Source of the DNA: Anaerolineae bacterium
GTDB taxonomy: Bacteria; Chloroflexota; Anaerolineae; Aggregatilineales; Phototrophicaceae
DNA: 64,000 nt
NCBI GenBank assembly: GCA_020849765.1
Contig: JADLAY010000035.1
Span: 1-64,000, forward strand
Reading direction: 5' to 3'
The notes beneath the pieces were generated by a model, which worked only from the letters and a program-made list of their open reading frames with translations, made no database searches and was not told the DNA's origin. The position numbers and the translations under genes were made by a program. Shown here in pieces: positions 7,961-17,144 of the stretch. Every line of letters starts with the position of its first letter. The first letter of the stretch is position 1.

Positions 7961-9736
7961 ATGGTGACTTACGCAGACAAGCCGTGGCTGAAGCATTACG
8001 ATTCGGACGTCCCCCAGTCTCTCCAGCCGTATCCCCAACATGGCGTGCACGAGTTCCTGCGCCAATCCGCACACGATAAGCCAGGACACGCCGCGCTGAT
8101 CACAACGGCGAAACTGCCGCTGCTGGGCCACGTGACCAGCCAGATGACCTACGCCGAATTGGACGCGGCCACCGATGCGCTGGCGGCAGGGCTGGTCGAC
8201 ATGGGCTTGAAGAAGGGCGATCGGGTCGCGCTGGTCATGCCGAACGTGGCGGCTTACGTGATCGGCTTCTTCGGGGCGCTGAAGGCGGGCGCGGTCGTCG
8301 CAGCGACGAACCCGACCTACCCGGCGGACAAGATGCAGTTTCAGATCAATGACTGCGACGCGGAATTCGTGATCACGATCTCGCTCTTCTACAACCAGCT
8401 CAAGCGGATTCAAGCGCAGACGCAGGTCAAGAGGATTATCGTCGCCAACGTCAAGGAGTATCTGCACCCGGCGGCGCGTGTGCTCTTCACCCTTGCGCGT
8501 GAGAAAAAGGACGGGCACTATCTCGAGTCGCTGGCGGCAGGCGATGTCTGGCTCAAGGACATCCTGGCGCGCTATGCCGGGCGCAAGCCGGACGTCGAGA
8601 TCTCCGGCGACGACCTCGCCATCTTCCAATATACCGGCGGCACAACCGGCGTCTCTAAGGGTGCCATGGGGCAGCACAAGGCGCTGGTCGCCAACACGCT
8701 GATGCTGCGCGCCTGGACGAGCGTGAACGACCCCGAACGTGGATACATCGATGCCAGCCAACTGCTGTTCCTGGGCGCGCTGCCGATGTTTCACGCCTTC
8801 GGCCTGATCGTCGTCTTGATTCAGGCGATCTCGCTTGGCTCGTCGGTGCTGCTGGTGCCCAACCCGCGCGACGTGGATGAGCTGGTCGACGTGATCGCGA
8901 CCTACAAGCCGGGCGTCTTTCTCGGCGTGCCTGCCATGTTCAATGCCGTCAACAATCACCCACGCGTGAAATCCGGCGAGGTGCGCATGGATTCGATCAC
9001 CATCGCGAGCAGCGGGGCTGCACCGCTGCCCCAGGCGGTCAAGCGCGAGTTCGAAGCGCATGGCGCGCGGCGGCTCTACGAAGGCTATGGCATGAGCGAA
9101 GCGCCGACCGCATCGCATGGCAATCCGCTGGTCGGCGAGAACCGGCCAGGCAGCATCGGGCTGCCACTGCCGGACATCGAGATCAAGATCGTCAGCCTGG
9201 ACGATGGCGTCACCGAAGTGCCGGTCGGCGAGGTGGGCGAACTGGCGATGAGCGGGCCGATCCTGATGCTCGGTTATCACAAGATGCCGACCGAGACGGC
9301 CAACATGCTGCGCGAGGAAAATGGCAAACGCTGGTTGTATACCGGCGATATCGCGCGTATGGATGAGGATGGCTTCTTCTATCTGGTCGACCGCAAGAAA
9401 GACATGGCGCTGATCGGCGGCTTCAACGTCTACCCGGCCAACATCGAGAATGTACTCAAGGATCATCCGGCGGTGCTCGAGGTCGGCGTGGCGTCTGTGC
9501 CGCATCCCGAAAAAGAGGGCCAGGAAATGCTCAAAGCCTGGGTGGTGCTCCAGGCGGATGCGGACGTCGACGAGCAAGCCTTGATCGAGCACTGTGCACG
9601 GCATCTTGCGCCCTATGAGGTGCCGCGCCGCTTTTCGTTCATCCAGGAATTGCCCAAGTCGATGGTCGGGAAAACGCTGCGCCGCGAACTCATTCAGATG
9701 GAGCTCGCGGCACGTGAGCAAGAGCTAAAGGGGTGA
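7961..9736 (+). CDS. Long-chain fatty acid--CoA ligase
   Basis: A 591-residue ANL-superfamily enzyme that activates fatty acids through an acyl-adenylate to acyl-CoA. The AMP-binding P-loop YTGGTTGVSKGAM is near residue 225, the A5 motif GYGMSEAPT near 380, the hinge motif YTGDIARMDEDGFFYLVDRK near 460 and the C-terminal lysine in KSMVGKTLRREL. The length and motifs match FadD-type medium/long-chain ligases. Chain length cannot be read from the sequence. Start ATG 7961 has GGAG nine bases upstream. It ends directly against the stop of the convergent oxidoreductase gene, with no intergenic base. Confidence 0.92.
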   Translation: MVTYADKPWLKHYDSDVPQSLQPYPQHGVHEFLRQSAHDKPGHAALITTAKLPLLGHVTSQMTYAELDAATDALAAGLVDMGLKKGDRVALVMPNVAAYVIGFFGALKAGAVVAATNPTYPADKMQFQINDCDAEFVITISLFYNQLKRIQAQTQVKRIIVANVKEYLHPAARVLFTLAREKKDGHYLESLAAGDVWLKDILARYAGRKPDVEISGDDLAIFQYTGGTTGVSKGAMGQHKALVANTLMLRAWTSVNDPERGYIDASQLLFLGALPMFHAFGLIVVLIQAISLGSSVLLVPNPRDVDELVDVIATYKPGVFLGVPAMFNAVNNHPRVKSGEVRMDSITIASSGAAPLPQAVKREFEAHGARRLYEGYGMSEAPTASHGNPLVGENRPGSIGLPLPDIEIKIVSLDDGVTEVPVGEVGELAMSGPILMLGYHKMPTETANMLREENGKRWLYTGDIARMDEDGFFYLVDRKKDMALIGGFNVYPANIENVLKDHPAVLEVGVASVPHPEKEGQEMLKAWVVLQADADVDEQALIEHCARHLAPYEVPRRFSFIQELPKSMVGKTLRRELIQMELAAREQELKG

Positions 9737-11035
9737 TTACGCCGTCACGAGGTTGAAGTGGCGCTGCTGCTCGGCATACAGCGTGTCGATCAGGCGGCCC
9801 TCCGGCAGTTCGATGTCGTCGAAGGTGAGCGAGGCGTCCTTGGGCACGTCACGTTTGAGGCGGCAGCCCTCGGCGATGCCGACCGGCAGCAGTCGCTCCT
9901 GCGCGACCACGTCGCTGTTTTCGGCCTGACCATACATGGTGTAGCCGCCGATGCAGTCGATTTCCTCGCCCGCCTTCAAATCTTTCTTGGCGGTGGCGAT
10001 CACTTCGACCATCGGCGCGCCCATCGGCTGGATAACCGGGTCGTTGAAGAGCACCGCGCGCGCGATCGAGGTCGGCACTTCGAAGTGGCACAGGTGATAG
10101 GGCGTGTAGAAGCTGTAGAGCGGGCCGGGGCCCATCTTGTAGTAGTTGAGATAGTGCCACTGCTTGGGGTTATCATGTGACGCGAGGACGAAGACGCCCG
10201 GCGCAGGCTTGGCGCCGACCACGTATTCGACGATGCCGCCGTTGGCGCGCAGCATGTCGATGTCGTAGCGCGTCGTCAGTTCGTCGATGTGGCCGTCGTG
10301 GTCGTAACCGAGCATACCACGCTGAGCGACCCGCATGCCGGTGGCGTTGGCGACCAGTGCCTGCTCGTAGGAGATCTTGGTGCCATCGGCGAAGCTGGTG
10401 ACCATCGTCGGCGTCTGGCCCCACTTCTTGGCGAAGCCTTCCTGCGTTGTCGGGTTGCGGTACTCGTCCTGCAAGCCCTTGATGTTGCCGATCAGCAGCG
10501 GCTCGAGGCCGATGCCCTTGACGTAGCGGTAGAGGTTCATCTCGACGCCCGGCTGATCGCCGTCACAGCCGGTCAGGATGACACCGGCGCGGTCGGCGTA
10601 GACTTTGAGCAGCGGCCCGACCGTACCATCCAGCTCGGCGTTCATCAGCACCATGTGTTTGTGATGCTCGATGGCGCGCATGACGATGTGAGCACCGAAT
10701 TCGATGGCGCCCGTCACTTCGACCAGACAGTCAATGTTGCCCGCCTCAGCCAGCAGCATCGCGTCGTCCGTGATGGCAGGACGATTGTTGTGGATGGCAT
10801 CTTCGAGCGCGGAAACGCTGGTGACCATCTCGGCCTCGTCCATGCCCGCGTCGCGGAAGGTATCGCCAGCTTTGCTGACCGTGCGATTGCTGATGGCGAC
10901 GAGCTGCATCCCCGGCGTCGATTCCGCGATCTGGATCGCGAGGCCGCGGCCCATGAAGCCCGCGCCGATCATGCCGACGCGAATCGGGTTACCGGCGTCT
11001 TGTCTGGCCTGCAACGCTTTGTCGATAATGAGCAT
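9737..11035 (-). CDS. SAF-domain oxidoreductase (COG4091 type, DXR-like candidate)
   Basis: A 432-residue protein. The N-terminal Rossmann domain (VGMIGAGFMGRGLA, about residues 17-160) resembles homoserine dehydrogenase. A substrate region follows with NAELDGTVGPLL and CDGDQPGVEMNLYRYV, and a C-terminal SAF domain covers about residues 340-425 (TAKKDLKAGEEID, ERLLPVGIAEGC). The COG4091 family includes DRL, an alternative 1-deoxyxylulose-5-phosphate reductoisomerase known from Brucella, but also members of unknown role. The gene follows rfbC with one base between, which points instead to nucleotide-sugar chemistry. The start at 11035 has GAAGGGA nine bases upstream. The two readings cannot be separated here. 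Confidence 0.72.
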   Translation of the reverse strand: MLIIDKALQARQDAGNPIRVGMIGAGFMGRGLAIQIAESTPGMQLVAISNRTVSKAGDTFRDAGMDEAEMVTSVSALEDAIHNNRPAITDDAMLLAEAGNIDCLVEVTGAIEFGAHIVMRAIEHHKHMVLMNAELDGTVGPLLKVYADRAGVILTGCDGDQPGVEMNLYRYVKGIGLEPLLIGNIKGLQDEYRNPTTQEGFAKKWGQTPTMVTSFADGTKISYEQALVANATGMRVAQRGMLGYDHDGHIDELTTRYDIDMLRANGGIVEYVVGAKPAPGVFVLASHDNPKQWHYLNYYKMGPGPLYSFYTPYHLCHFEVPTSIARAVLFNDPVIQPMGAPMVEVIATAKKDLKAGEEIDCIGGYTMYGQAENSDVVAQERLLPVGIAEGCRLKRDVPKDASLTFDDIELPEGRLIDTLYAEQQRHFNLVTA

Positions 11036-11036
11036 A

Positions 11037-11588
11037 TCAGTGTGTCCCTTCCGTCTTGACGGGTTGGTATGGCGCCCAGAGCAGATCTTTTTCGGAGATA
11101 ACGTCGACCGGCAGCGGCCATTCGATCTTGAAGGCCGGGTCGTCGTAGCGGACACCGGCTTCGTAGCCGGGGGTATAGAACTCGCTCACCTGGTACATCA
11201 ACTCGCAGTCGTCGGTCAGCGTCTGGTAGCCATGCGCGAACATGTCCGGGATATAGAGCGCGCGCCGGTTATCCGCGCTCAGTTCGATGCCGAAGTACTG
11301 CATGTACGTCGGTGAATCCGGGCGCAGGTCGACGATGACGTCGTAGATGGCGCCGCGGAAACAGCGCACGAGCTTGGTCTCCGTCACCGGGGGGAGCTGG
11401 TAGTGCATCCCGCGCAGCGTGCCGCGTTTGTGATTGAAGGCGATGTTGCATTGCGCGATGGTGGGATTCAGACCGTGATCTTCGAATTCATGCGCACAGA
11501 AGGCGCGGGCGAAGAATCCCCGGTCATCACTCCGTAGTTCCAGTTCAACGACGAAAGCACCGGCCAGCGGTGTTGGCGTGAAAAGCAT
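11037..11588 (-). CDS. rfbC: dTDP-4-dehydrorhamnose 3,5-epimerase family protein
   Basis: A 183-residue cupin of the RmlC family, the usual length. The catalytic histidine lies in KRGTLRGMHYQLPP (residues 52-65). The later signature IYDVIVDLRPDSPTYMQYFG and FAHGYQTLTDDCELMYQVSE contains the conserved HGY. RmlC isomerises dTDP-4-keto-6-deoxyglucose at C3 and C5 on the route to dTDP-rhamnose for surface glycans. rfbA, B and D are not in the window, so the exact sugar is uncertain. GAGGAGAC precedes the start. It is the first gene of a two-gene unit with the SAF oxidoreductase. Confidence 0.88.
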   Translation of the reverse strand: MLFTPTPLAGAFVVELELRSDDRGFFARAFCAHEFEDHGLNPTIAQCNIAFNHKRGTLRGMHYQLPPVTETKLVRCFRGAIYDVIVDLRPDSPTYMQYFGIELSADNRRALYIPDMFAHGYQTLTDDCELMYQVSEFYTPGYEAGVRYDDPAFKIEWPLPVDVISEKDLLWAPYQPVKTEGTH

Positions 11589-11650
11589 AAGTCTCCTCGA
11601 TGTGCTCTCTACTGCCTGTCAGATATGCACGATCACACAATAACACGGTG

Positions 11651-11676
11651 TGTTCATTCGAACATTATGGTGTTCG
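11651..11676. repeat. Three alternating TGTTC/GAACA half-sites upstream of rfbC
   Basis: TGTTC (11651-11655), GAACA (11660-11664) and TGTTC (11671-11675) alternate, giving TGTTC-ATTC-GAACA and CGAAC-N8-GTTCG inverted repeats. They lie 63-88 bases upstream of the rfbC start, where a regulator could bind. The rest of the 215-base gap (11589-11803) shows no gene. Confidence 0.35.
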
Positions 11677-11803
11677 CGACCTAAAGGCAACCTATCGCGC
11701 GGCCTTGCGCTCGCCGGTCGGCGCGGCTTTACGGATCGAGGTTCTCAGGAGGTGGTGCGTTGCTCCGACCTCGTTTCGCAGGCGATATGTCAGCGTCGGG
11801 CGT

Positions 11804-12178
11804 TCACGTACGCCCGTGATGGCGGACGCCGATGGCGCGCTCGATCGGGATGGTGAACAGGATGCCGCTGTTTGGCTCGGTCAGATCGCCGAGCACATTA
11901 CTCGTCTGGGCAATCAGGTCGTCGACCAGATCGTCATCCACGAGCGAGAAGATCATCTCGCCGCGCTCTTCCACATTCTCGATCAGTGCCGCCATGGCTG
12001 ATGCCATCGAGGCGACCATGCGCGGCAGTTCGATGTCGCCGCGTTCGAGTTCTCGCTGCAGCGTGTGCAGGCCGTGCGTGCGCAGGATCGTCACGCCCGG
12101 CGCACCGGCATCCTGCCAGGACTGCGCAACTTCCAGGCCGTGTTCAATCTTCGCGGTGATCAGGATGACGAGTTTCAT
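11804..12178 (-). CDS. PII-like signalling protein linked to the antiporter
   Basis: A 124-residue protein with the beta-alpha-beta pattern of small ferredoxin-like PII relatives: strand MKLVILITAKIE, helix HGLEVAQSWQDAG, strand GVTILRTHGLHTL, then helix PRMVASMASAMAALIENV, strand RGEMIFSLVDDD and helix DLVDDLIAQTSNVLG. It lacks the T-loop uridylylation motif of classical GlnB. The start overlaps the antiporter stop by four bases (ATGA), so translation is probably coupled. By analogy with other PII-like proteins encoded next to transporters, it may bind a nucleotide and control the antiporter. This role is inferred. Confidence 0.62.
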   Translation of the reverse strand: MKLVILITAKIEHGLEVAQSWQDAGAPGVTILRTHGLHTLQRELERGDIELPRMVASMASAMAALIENVEERGEMIFSLVDDDLVDDLIAQTSNVLGDLTEPNSGILFTIPIERAIGVRHHGRT

Positions 12179-13434
12179 GAGGCGCTCCCTACGGTGACTT
12201 TATCGGCAGGTGCGGCGTCTGCACGTCGTGGGAAAACCATGCGCACGAGTACAGGTGTGACCACGGTCGTGAGGAGAATGACGAAGAACAACGCGCCGAA
12301 CAGCGGATCGGTCGGCTGGAAGACGCGCGTTGAAAGCCCGAGCGAGGCGATAATCAGGCCGACTTCACCGCGCGAGATCATACAAACACCCAGGCGCAGC
12401 GATTCCTGCCGGTTGAAGCCGCCCAAAAGTGCGCCCGCGCCGCAGCCCCCGATCTTGCTGACGATGCCGATCAACAGCAGCATCAGGGCCAGCGGCAGCG
12501 CGCTCAGCGGGAAGGTACTGAGATCCGCCTGCAAACCGACGTCGACGAAGAAGATCGGCACCAGGAAGGCATAGGCAATCGACGAGGCCGACTCTTCGAT
12601 GATGTGGCGCAAATGCTCGCGCGCACGGCTGAAACCGACCCCGGCGATGAAGGCGCCGGTGATCGTCGCCACGCCGCCGAGTTCTTCGGCGCTCCAGGCA
12701 AAGATGAGCATGATGACCAGCGCCGACGCGGCGATACCGGCGGATTGGGCCAGGGCCGGTTGGTCGGAGATCCAATCGATGAAGCGCGGAATGCCGAACC
12801 ATGCAATCAGGAACGCGATGACGAGATAGGCCGACATGCGGACGACGATGCCGAGCAGCGCGCCGGCGTCTGCCTCGCCGCCGCTGGCGACGAGCGCCGT
12901 CGCGACCGAGACGAGGACGATCGCGAGTACGTCGTCGATCAGCGCCGTTGCCAGCAGGGCATTGCCTTCTTTGGTGCGCAGGAAGCCCAACTCTAGCAGC
13001 ACCTGCGCTGAGATGCTGACCGACGTCGCAGCCAGTGTGACGCCCGCAAACAGGGCAGGCTGCCAGCCATAGTTGAGCAGGAGCAAGAGCGGTAACGTCA
13101 GCGCCGCGGGCAGCAGCGCTCCGGCGACCCCGGCGAAGGCTGCCACCCGGCCCACCTTCGCCAACTCTTTCAGGTTGACTTCCAGGCCGACGATGAACAT
13201 CAGCAGCAGGACGCCGAGTTCGGCAAACTCGTAAATCGTCTCTTCGAGTTCGACGCCGTGGAAGATGTCCCAATGCAGCATGTTCAGCATCGTAGGGCCC
13301 AAGATGATGCCAATGACCAGCTCGCCCAGCACACGTGGCTGCCCCAGGCGACGCGCGATGGCCCCGGCGATGCGGGATGCGGCGATGATGATGCCGAGTG
13401 CCAGGAAAAGCGCAACGGCGGGGTTGGATTCCAT
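12175..13434 (-). CDS. CPA2-family cation:proton antiporter
   Basis: A 419-residue membrane protein with about 12-13 hydrophobic segments, the Na_H_Exchanger fold of the KefB/GerN class. Visible signatures are GELVIGIILGP near residue 38, LLLMFIVGLEVNLKEL near 78, and the ion-binding aspartate pair ALIDDVLAIVL near 165. There is no C-terminal TrkA-N domain, unlike KefB/KefC; the protein ends shortly after the last membrane segment. A separate cytoplasmic control protein would fit this, and the next gene, coupled by a four-base overlap, encodes a PII-like protein. The exported ion (Na or K) is not readable. Confidence 0.9.
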   Translation of the reverse strand: MESNPAVALFLALGIIIAASRIAGAIARRLGQPRVLGELVIGIILGPTMLNMLHWDIFHGVELEETIYEFAELGVLLLMFIVGLEVNLKELAKVGRVAAFAGVAGALLPAALTLPLLLLLNYGWQPALFAGVTLAATSVSISAQVLLELGFLRTKEGNALLATALIDDVLAIVLVSVATALVASGGEADAGALLGIVVRMSAYLVIAFLIAWFGIPRFIDWISDQPALAQSAGIAASALVIMLIFAWSAEELGGVATITGAFIAGVGFSRAREHLRHIIEESASSIAYAFLVPIFFVDVGLQADLSTFPLSALPLALMLLLIGIVSKIGGCGAGALLGGFNRQESLRLGVCMISRGEVGLIIASLGLSTRVFQPTDPLFGALFFVILLTTVVTPVLVRMVFPRRADAAPADKVTVGSAS

Positions 13435-13510
13435 ATCAGATGCCTCAGTTTATCCCCTACATCATTAGCACATCCGTCTTACTTTTGCAAACGTGACCAG
13501 GCGATGAACG

Positions 13511-13536
13511 GCTCGATCGAGCGGCTCTGCTATAAT
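13511..13536 (+). promoter_or_regulatory. -10 box with palindromic spacer upstream of FemAB no. 1
   Basis: A perfect TATAAT at 13531-13536 lies 45 bases before the start codon. No good -35 hexamer precedes it. Instead the spacer holds the perfect 12-base palindrome GCTCGATCGAGC (13511-13522). A regulator could sit there, or the promoter may depend on an extended -10 (TGC just before TATAAT). Confidence 0.45.
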
Positions 13537-13580
13537 GGAATGCCTGCCCCGGATGAGCGCAGAGCGCAAGGATATTCAGG

Positions 13581-14612
13581 TTGACTGCATCTCTGATCAA
13601 GCCGACTCGCGACCGTTGGGATGCCTTCGTCGCGGCTCAATCACGCGCTCATTTCCTGCAACTGTGGGGCTGGGGCGAGCAGAAACGCGCCTATGGCTGG
13701 GAGGTCGAGCGCGTGGCGCTGGAGCAGGATGAGCGCATGGTCGCCTGTGCGCAGATCCTCTTTCGTTCGCTGCCGCTGCGCAGCGGGACGATGGCTTACC
13801 TGGCGATGGGGCCGGTGCAGGCCGAAGGATTGGCTGAAGACGCACGCCGCGAGTTCTGGCGCGCGATCCACGACACCGTGCGCGGGCGTCGTGCCGCCTT
13901 CTTGAAGTGGGAGCCGGGCGTCTATCCGGCGGATCAGGCGCCGGATTGCGCTGCGCTGGGCTTTCGCCCCAGCCCGCAAACTGTGCAGCCGCCGCGCACG
14001 ATCATGATCGACATCGGCGGCGACGAAGAAGCCATCCTCGCGCGGATGAATCAGGGCACGCGGCGCAAGATCCGCCAGAGCCAGAAGAACGGCATTCGCT
14101 ACTCACAAGCGACCAAAGACGATGTGCACAAGTTCACCGACATGATGGCGGTGACGGGGTCGCGCAACGAATTCGGCGTTCACGAACCAGCCTACTACGC
14201 GCTCGCCTACGATCTGTTCGTGCCCGATCATGGTGCGATCTTCCTCGCCGAGCATGAAGACGATCTGCTGGCGGGCATCTTCGTCTTTGCCGCCGGCAGC
14301 ACAGCCTGGTATGTCTACGGCGCGTCGTCGAACGTCAAGCGCAACCTGATGGGCAGCTACGGCGTGCAGTGGGAAGCGATCCGCTGGGCGAAAGCGCGCG
14401 GCTGCACGACCTACGACATGTGGGGCATCCCTGATGAAGATGAGGCGACCTTAGAAGCGGCGTTCGAACAGCGCGACGATGGTCTGTGGGGCGTTTACGG
14501 CTTTAAGCGCGGCTGGGGCGGGCAGGTCATTCGCTCCGTCGGCGCCTGGGATCACGTCTACAATCCGCTTGTCTATAAGGCCTACGATCTCGTGCTCCAT
14601 GCGCGGGCGTAG
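13581..14612 (+). CDS. FemAB-family aminoacyltransferase (no. 1)
   Basis: A 343-residue protein with two GNAT-like halves, as in FemX/FemAB enzymes that add amino acids from aminoacyl-tRNA to the peptidoglycan stem peptide. Visible landmarks are QLWGWGEQKRAYGWEVERV near residue 27, MNQGTRRKIRQSQKNGIRY near 155 and the C-terminal block YDMWGIPDED and GVYGFKRGWGG. The start is TTG at 13581. Its register is supported by the paralogue at 24913, where the distance from start to the first conserved Trp is identical (13 residues). Which amino acid is added is unknown. Some family members act outside peptidoglycan. Confidence 0.85.
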   Translation: MTASLIKPTRDRWDAFVAAQSRAHFLQLWGWGEQKRAYGWEVERVALEQDERMVACAQILFRSLPLRSGTMAYLAMGPVQAEGLAEDARREFWRAIHDTVRGRRAAFLKWEPGVYPADQAPDCAALGFRPSPQTVQPPRTIMIDIGGDEEAILARMNQGTRRKIRQSQKNGIRYSQATKDDVHKFTDMMAVTGSRNEFGVHEPAYYALAYDLFVPDHGAIFLAEHEDDLLAGIFVFAAGSTAWYVYGASSNVKRNLMGSYGVQWEAIRWAKARGCTTYDMWGIPDEDEATLEAAFEQRDDGLWGVYGFKRGWGGQVIRSVGAWDHVYNPLVYKAYDLVLHARA

Positions 14613-14617
14613 CGCTT

Positions 14618-16438
14618 TCACGTGACGAGATGATTACCGTCGAGCGCGCGATCCAGATTGAAGGCCGCGCTGATCAGCCCCAGATGCGTGAAACCCTGCG
14701 GGAAGTTGCCCAGCGCCTCGCCATGCAAACCGGTTTGTTCCGCGTATAGTCCCAGATGATTGGCATAGCCGTGCATCCGCTCGAAGATCAAGCGGGCGCG
14801 GTCGGTCTTGCCTGCGCGCGTCAGCGCCTCGACCAGCCAGAAGGTACACATGTTGAAGGTGCCCTCTTCGCCGCGCAGCCCGTCGGGCGAGCGGTGCACG
14901 TTGTAGCGGTAGACCATTTCGCCAGCCATCAGCCCGCCGCGGTCGAAGGGCTTCATGATCGCCTCAATCGTGCTCAACATGCGGTTGTCGTCCGGTGCGA
15001 CGAAGAAGACGAGCGGCATGATCAGGTTGGCCGCGTCCAGCGTGTCGCCACCGTAATACTGCAAGAAGGCACCCCGCTCGGTACTCCAGCCATGCTGCAT
15101 GATCTGTTCGTAGATCTGATCGCGGTTCGCCAGCCAGCGGTCATGATGCGCCGGGAGCGAGCGTTTGGACGCCAGCCGCAGCCCACGATCGAGCGCGACC
15201 CAACTCATCAGCTTGGAGTAGACGAAGTCCTGCGGCTCGCTGCGCACCTCCCAGATGCCCAGATCTTTCTGCTGCCAGTGCTCGCAGACCCAATCGACGA
15301 CGCGGCGCACCTGCTGCCACAGGTCGTAGGAGACGAAGCGCACATATTTGTTGTACAGGTAGACCGAGTCCATCAGCGCGCCGTAGATATCCAGTTGAAG
15401 CTGTTTGTATGCCGCATTGCCGATGCGCACCGGCGACGATCCGCGATAGCCTTCCAGGTGATCGAGCGTCTCTTCGGTGATGACGTGGCGACCGTCAATG
15501 CCGTAGAGCGGCTGCATGGGCGTGTCGGGATCATGCTCGTAGATGCGCTGGTGCAGCCAATCCATGAAGCCGATGGCCTCGTCACGAAAGCCGATGCGCA
15601 TGAGGGCATAGAGCGTGAAGGCGCCGTCGCGCACCCAGGTGTAGCGATAATCCCAGTTGCGCTCGCCGCCGATCCCTTCCGGTAGGCTGGCGGTTGGCGC
15701 GGCGACAATGGCACCGGTCGGCTCGAATGTCAGCAGCTTGAGCGCCAGAGCCGACCGATAGACCGCTTCGCGCCAACGGCCCGTGTACGTGCACTGCCGC
15801 AGCCAGCGATGCCAGTAATCGACCGTGTTCTGGAACATCATCTCGCTAACCCCGATTGACAGCGGGACGGCGCAGCCGCCGCCACTTCGGATCTCGTCGA
15901 AGATGAAGACGGCGGTCTCCTCCTCGTTGAGCGTGAATTCCGCGGCCACGCCCTTGCCGCTGGCCTCTAACGGGATCTCGGTGGAAAGCCCCATGCTCAG
16001 TTCGGGCGTGTGGAATGCGGCCCCATTCTCGCTCAGGCGGAGTTCGTGCGTTGTGCGCGCATAGTTGAAAGCCGGTTCACAGATCACGCGAAATTGCATG
16101 GTACCTCGCGTCACGGTCACGCGCCGGATCACCTTTTGACGGTCATGCGGCAGCCCGACCGGCATGTAGTCCACCAATTCGCCCATGCCGTCCGGTGTCA
16201 GGAAGCGTGTGACGAGCACGTTCGTATCAGGCCAGTAGAATTGGCGACTGGTCGCTTTGTCGTCCGTCGGCGCAATCTGAAAGCGTCCACCCTTGCCATC
16301 ATCAAGGATGGCGGCGAAGACACTGGGTGAGTCAAAATAGGGGTAGCAAAACCAATCAATCGAGCCATTCATGCCGATCAGGGCGGCGGTGCGCATGTTG
16401 CCGATAATGCCGTAATTCTCAATCGGTTGGTAAGACAT
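14618..16438 (-). CDS. Glycoside hydrolase family 15 protein (trehalase/glucoamylase-like)
   Basis: A 606-residue protein. The N-terminal beta-sandwich begins [20 protein letters not shown], the typical GH15 entry. The (alpha/alpha)6 barrel follows, with [20 protein letters not shown], the catalytic-site block [32 protein letters not shown] and the base Glu in [17 protein letters not shown]. No signal peptide is seen, so it acts in the cytoplasm, either on trehalose or on alpha-glucans. MalQ elsewhere in the window suggests glycogen or maltodextrin turnover. I take ATG 16438 ([10 protein letters not shown]) because GGAGAA sits nine bases upstream; the longer frame adds an Arg/Ser-rich stretch unlike the family. 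Confidence 0.9.
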   Translation of the reverse strand: MSYQPIENYGIIGNMRTAALIGMNGSIDWFCYPYFDSPSVFAAILDDGKGGRFQIAPTDDKATSRQFYWPDTNVLVTRFLTPDGMGELVDYMPVGLPHDRQKVIRRVTVTRGTMQFRVICEPAFNYARTTHELRLSENGAAFHTPELSMGLSTEIPLEASGKGVAAEFTLNEEETAVFIFDEIRSGGGCAVPLSIGVSEMMFQNTVDYWHRWLRQCTYTGRWREAVYRSALALKLLTFEPTGAIVAAPTASLPEGIGGERNWDYRYTWVRDGAFTLYALMRIGFRDEAIGFMDWLHQRIYEHDPDTPMQPLYGIDGRHVITEETLDHLEGYRGSSPVRIGNAAYKQLQLDIYGALMDSVYLYNKYVRFVSYDLWQQVRRVVDWVCEHWQQKDLGIWEVRSEPQDFVYSKLMSWVALDRGLRLASKRSLPAHHDRWLANRDQIYEQIMQHGWSTERGAFLQYYGGDTLDAANLIMPLVFFVAPDDNRMLSTIEAIMKPFDRGGLMAGEMVYRYNVHRSPDGLRGEEGTFNMCTFWLVEALTRAGKTDRARLIFERMHGYANHLGLYAEQTGLHGEALGNFPQGFTHLGLISAAFNLDRALDGNHLVT

Positions 16439-16558
16439 GAGCGAATTCTCCGCACAATGGACGATTGGGCGAGGTCGGGACGACATCCACGAGAAGCGTG
16501 GCATGCGTATGCTTGTAGGAATACTGTTTCAAAAGAACTTACCGTATAGGAGTGGGTG

Positions 16559-17131
16559 GTGCAAGACGAACGCGAGATGATTGACGCGCTGAAACAACGC
16601 GATCCCGCCGTGCTCTCCCAGATCTTCGAACATCATGCCGACCGCATTTACCGGCTGGCGGTGAGCTTGCTGCACGACGAACAGCAGGCGGATGGAGTGG
16701 TTCAGAATGCCTTCCTGGCATTGATTCGGCACGTCGACTCGTTTGAAGGCCGAGCAAGCGTAGGCACCTGGCTTTACCGCGTCGCCTATAATGATTGTCT
16801 GCATCGGATGCAAGCCCAGCAGCGCGTGGCAGACATCGCCGATGAAGAGGCGGACGAAGCGATGCCGGCCTGCTTCGTGGATTGGCAGAACATCCCGGAA
16901 GATGCGTTCGAGAGCGCCGAAGCGTCAGCGGAGATGAACCGCGCCATCGACACGCTGAAGCCGGACATGCGGGCTGTCTTCCTGCTGCGCGATGTCGAGC
17001 AGCTCTCGACCGCGGAGACGGCGCAGATCCTGGGGATCAGCAACGAGGCGGTCAAGGTGCGGCTGCATCGAGCACGGCTGGCACTGCGCGAACGACTGGC
17101 GGTCTATTTTGACGAGTGGGTGCGGGCATAG
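16559..17131 (+). CDS. ECF-type RNA polymerase sigma factor
   Basis: A protein of about 190 residues. Region 2 starts at LSQIFEHHADRIYRLAVSLL and continues EQQADGVVQNAFLALIRHVD and VGTWLYRVAYNDCL. Region 4 is near the C-terminus (LKPDMRAVFLLRDVEQLS, AQILGISNEAVKVRLHRARL). It directs RNA polymerase to a specific promoter set. GTG 16559 lies six bases after AGGAG; GTG 16556 and ATG 16577 are alternatives. The anti-sigma factor follows 13 bases after its stop, the usual arrangement for a signal-released sigma factor. Confidence 0.93.
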   Translation: MQDEREMIDALKQRDPAVLSQIFEHHADRIYRLAVSLLHDEQQADGVVQNAFLALIRHVDSFEGRASVGTWLYRVAYNDCLHRMQAQQRVADIADEEADEAMPACFVDWQNIPEDAFESAEASAEMNRAIDTLKPDMRAVFLLRDVEQLSTAETAQILGISNEAVKVRLHRARLALRERLAVYFDEWVRA

Positions 17132-17144
17132 GAGGAGGGCTACG

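Noticed and set aside
7841-9721. A long open frame on the strand opposite the acyl-CoA ligase gene
   Set aside because: Its product shows no family motif; the opposite-strand gene has complete ANL motifs. Long antisense frames arise from the GC-rich codon bias.
11690-11765. A GC-rich stretch with a GGTTC that could suggest a tRNA
   Set aside because: No cloverleaf with acceptor, D and anticodon arms can be built, and the T-arm consensus is broken.
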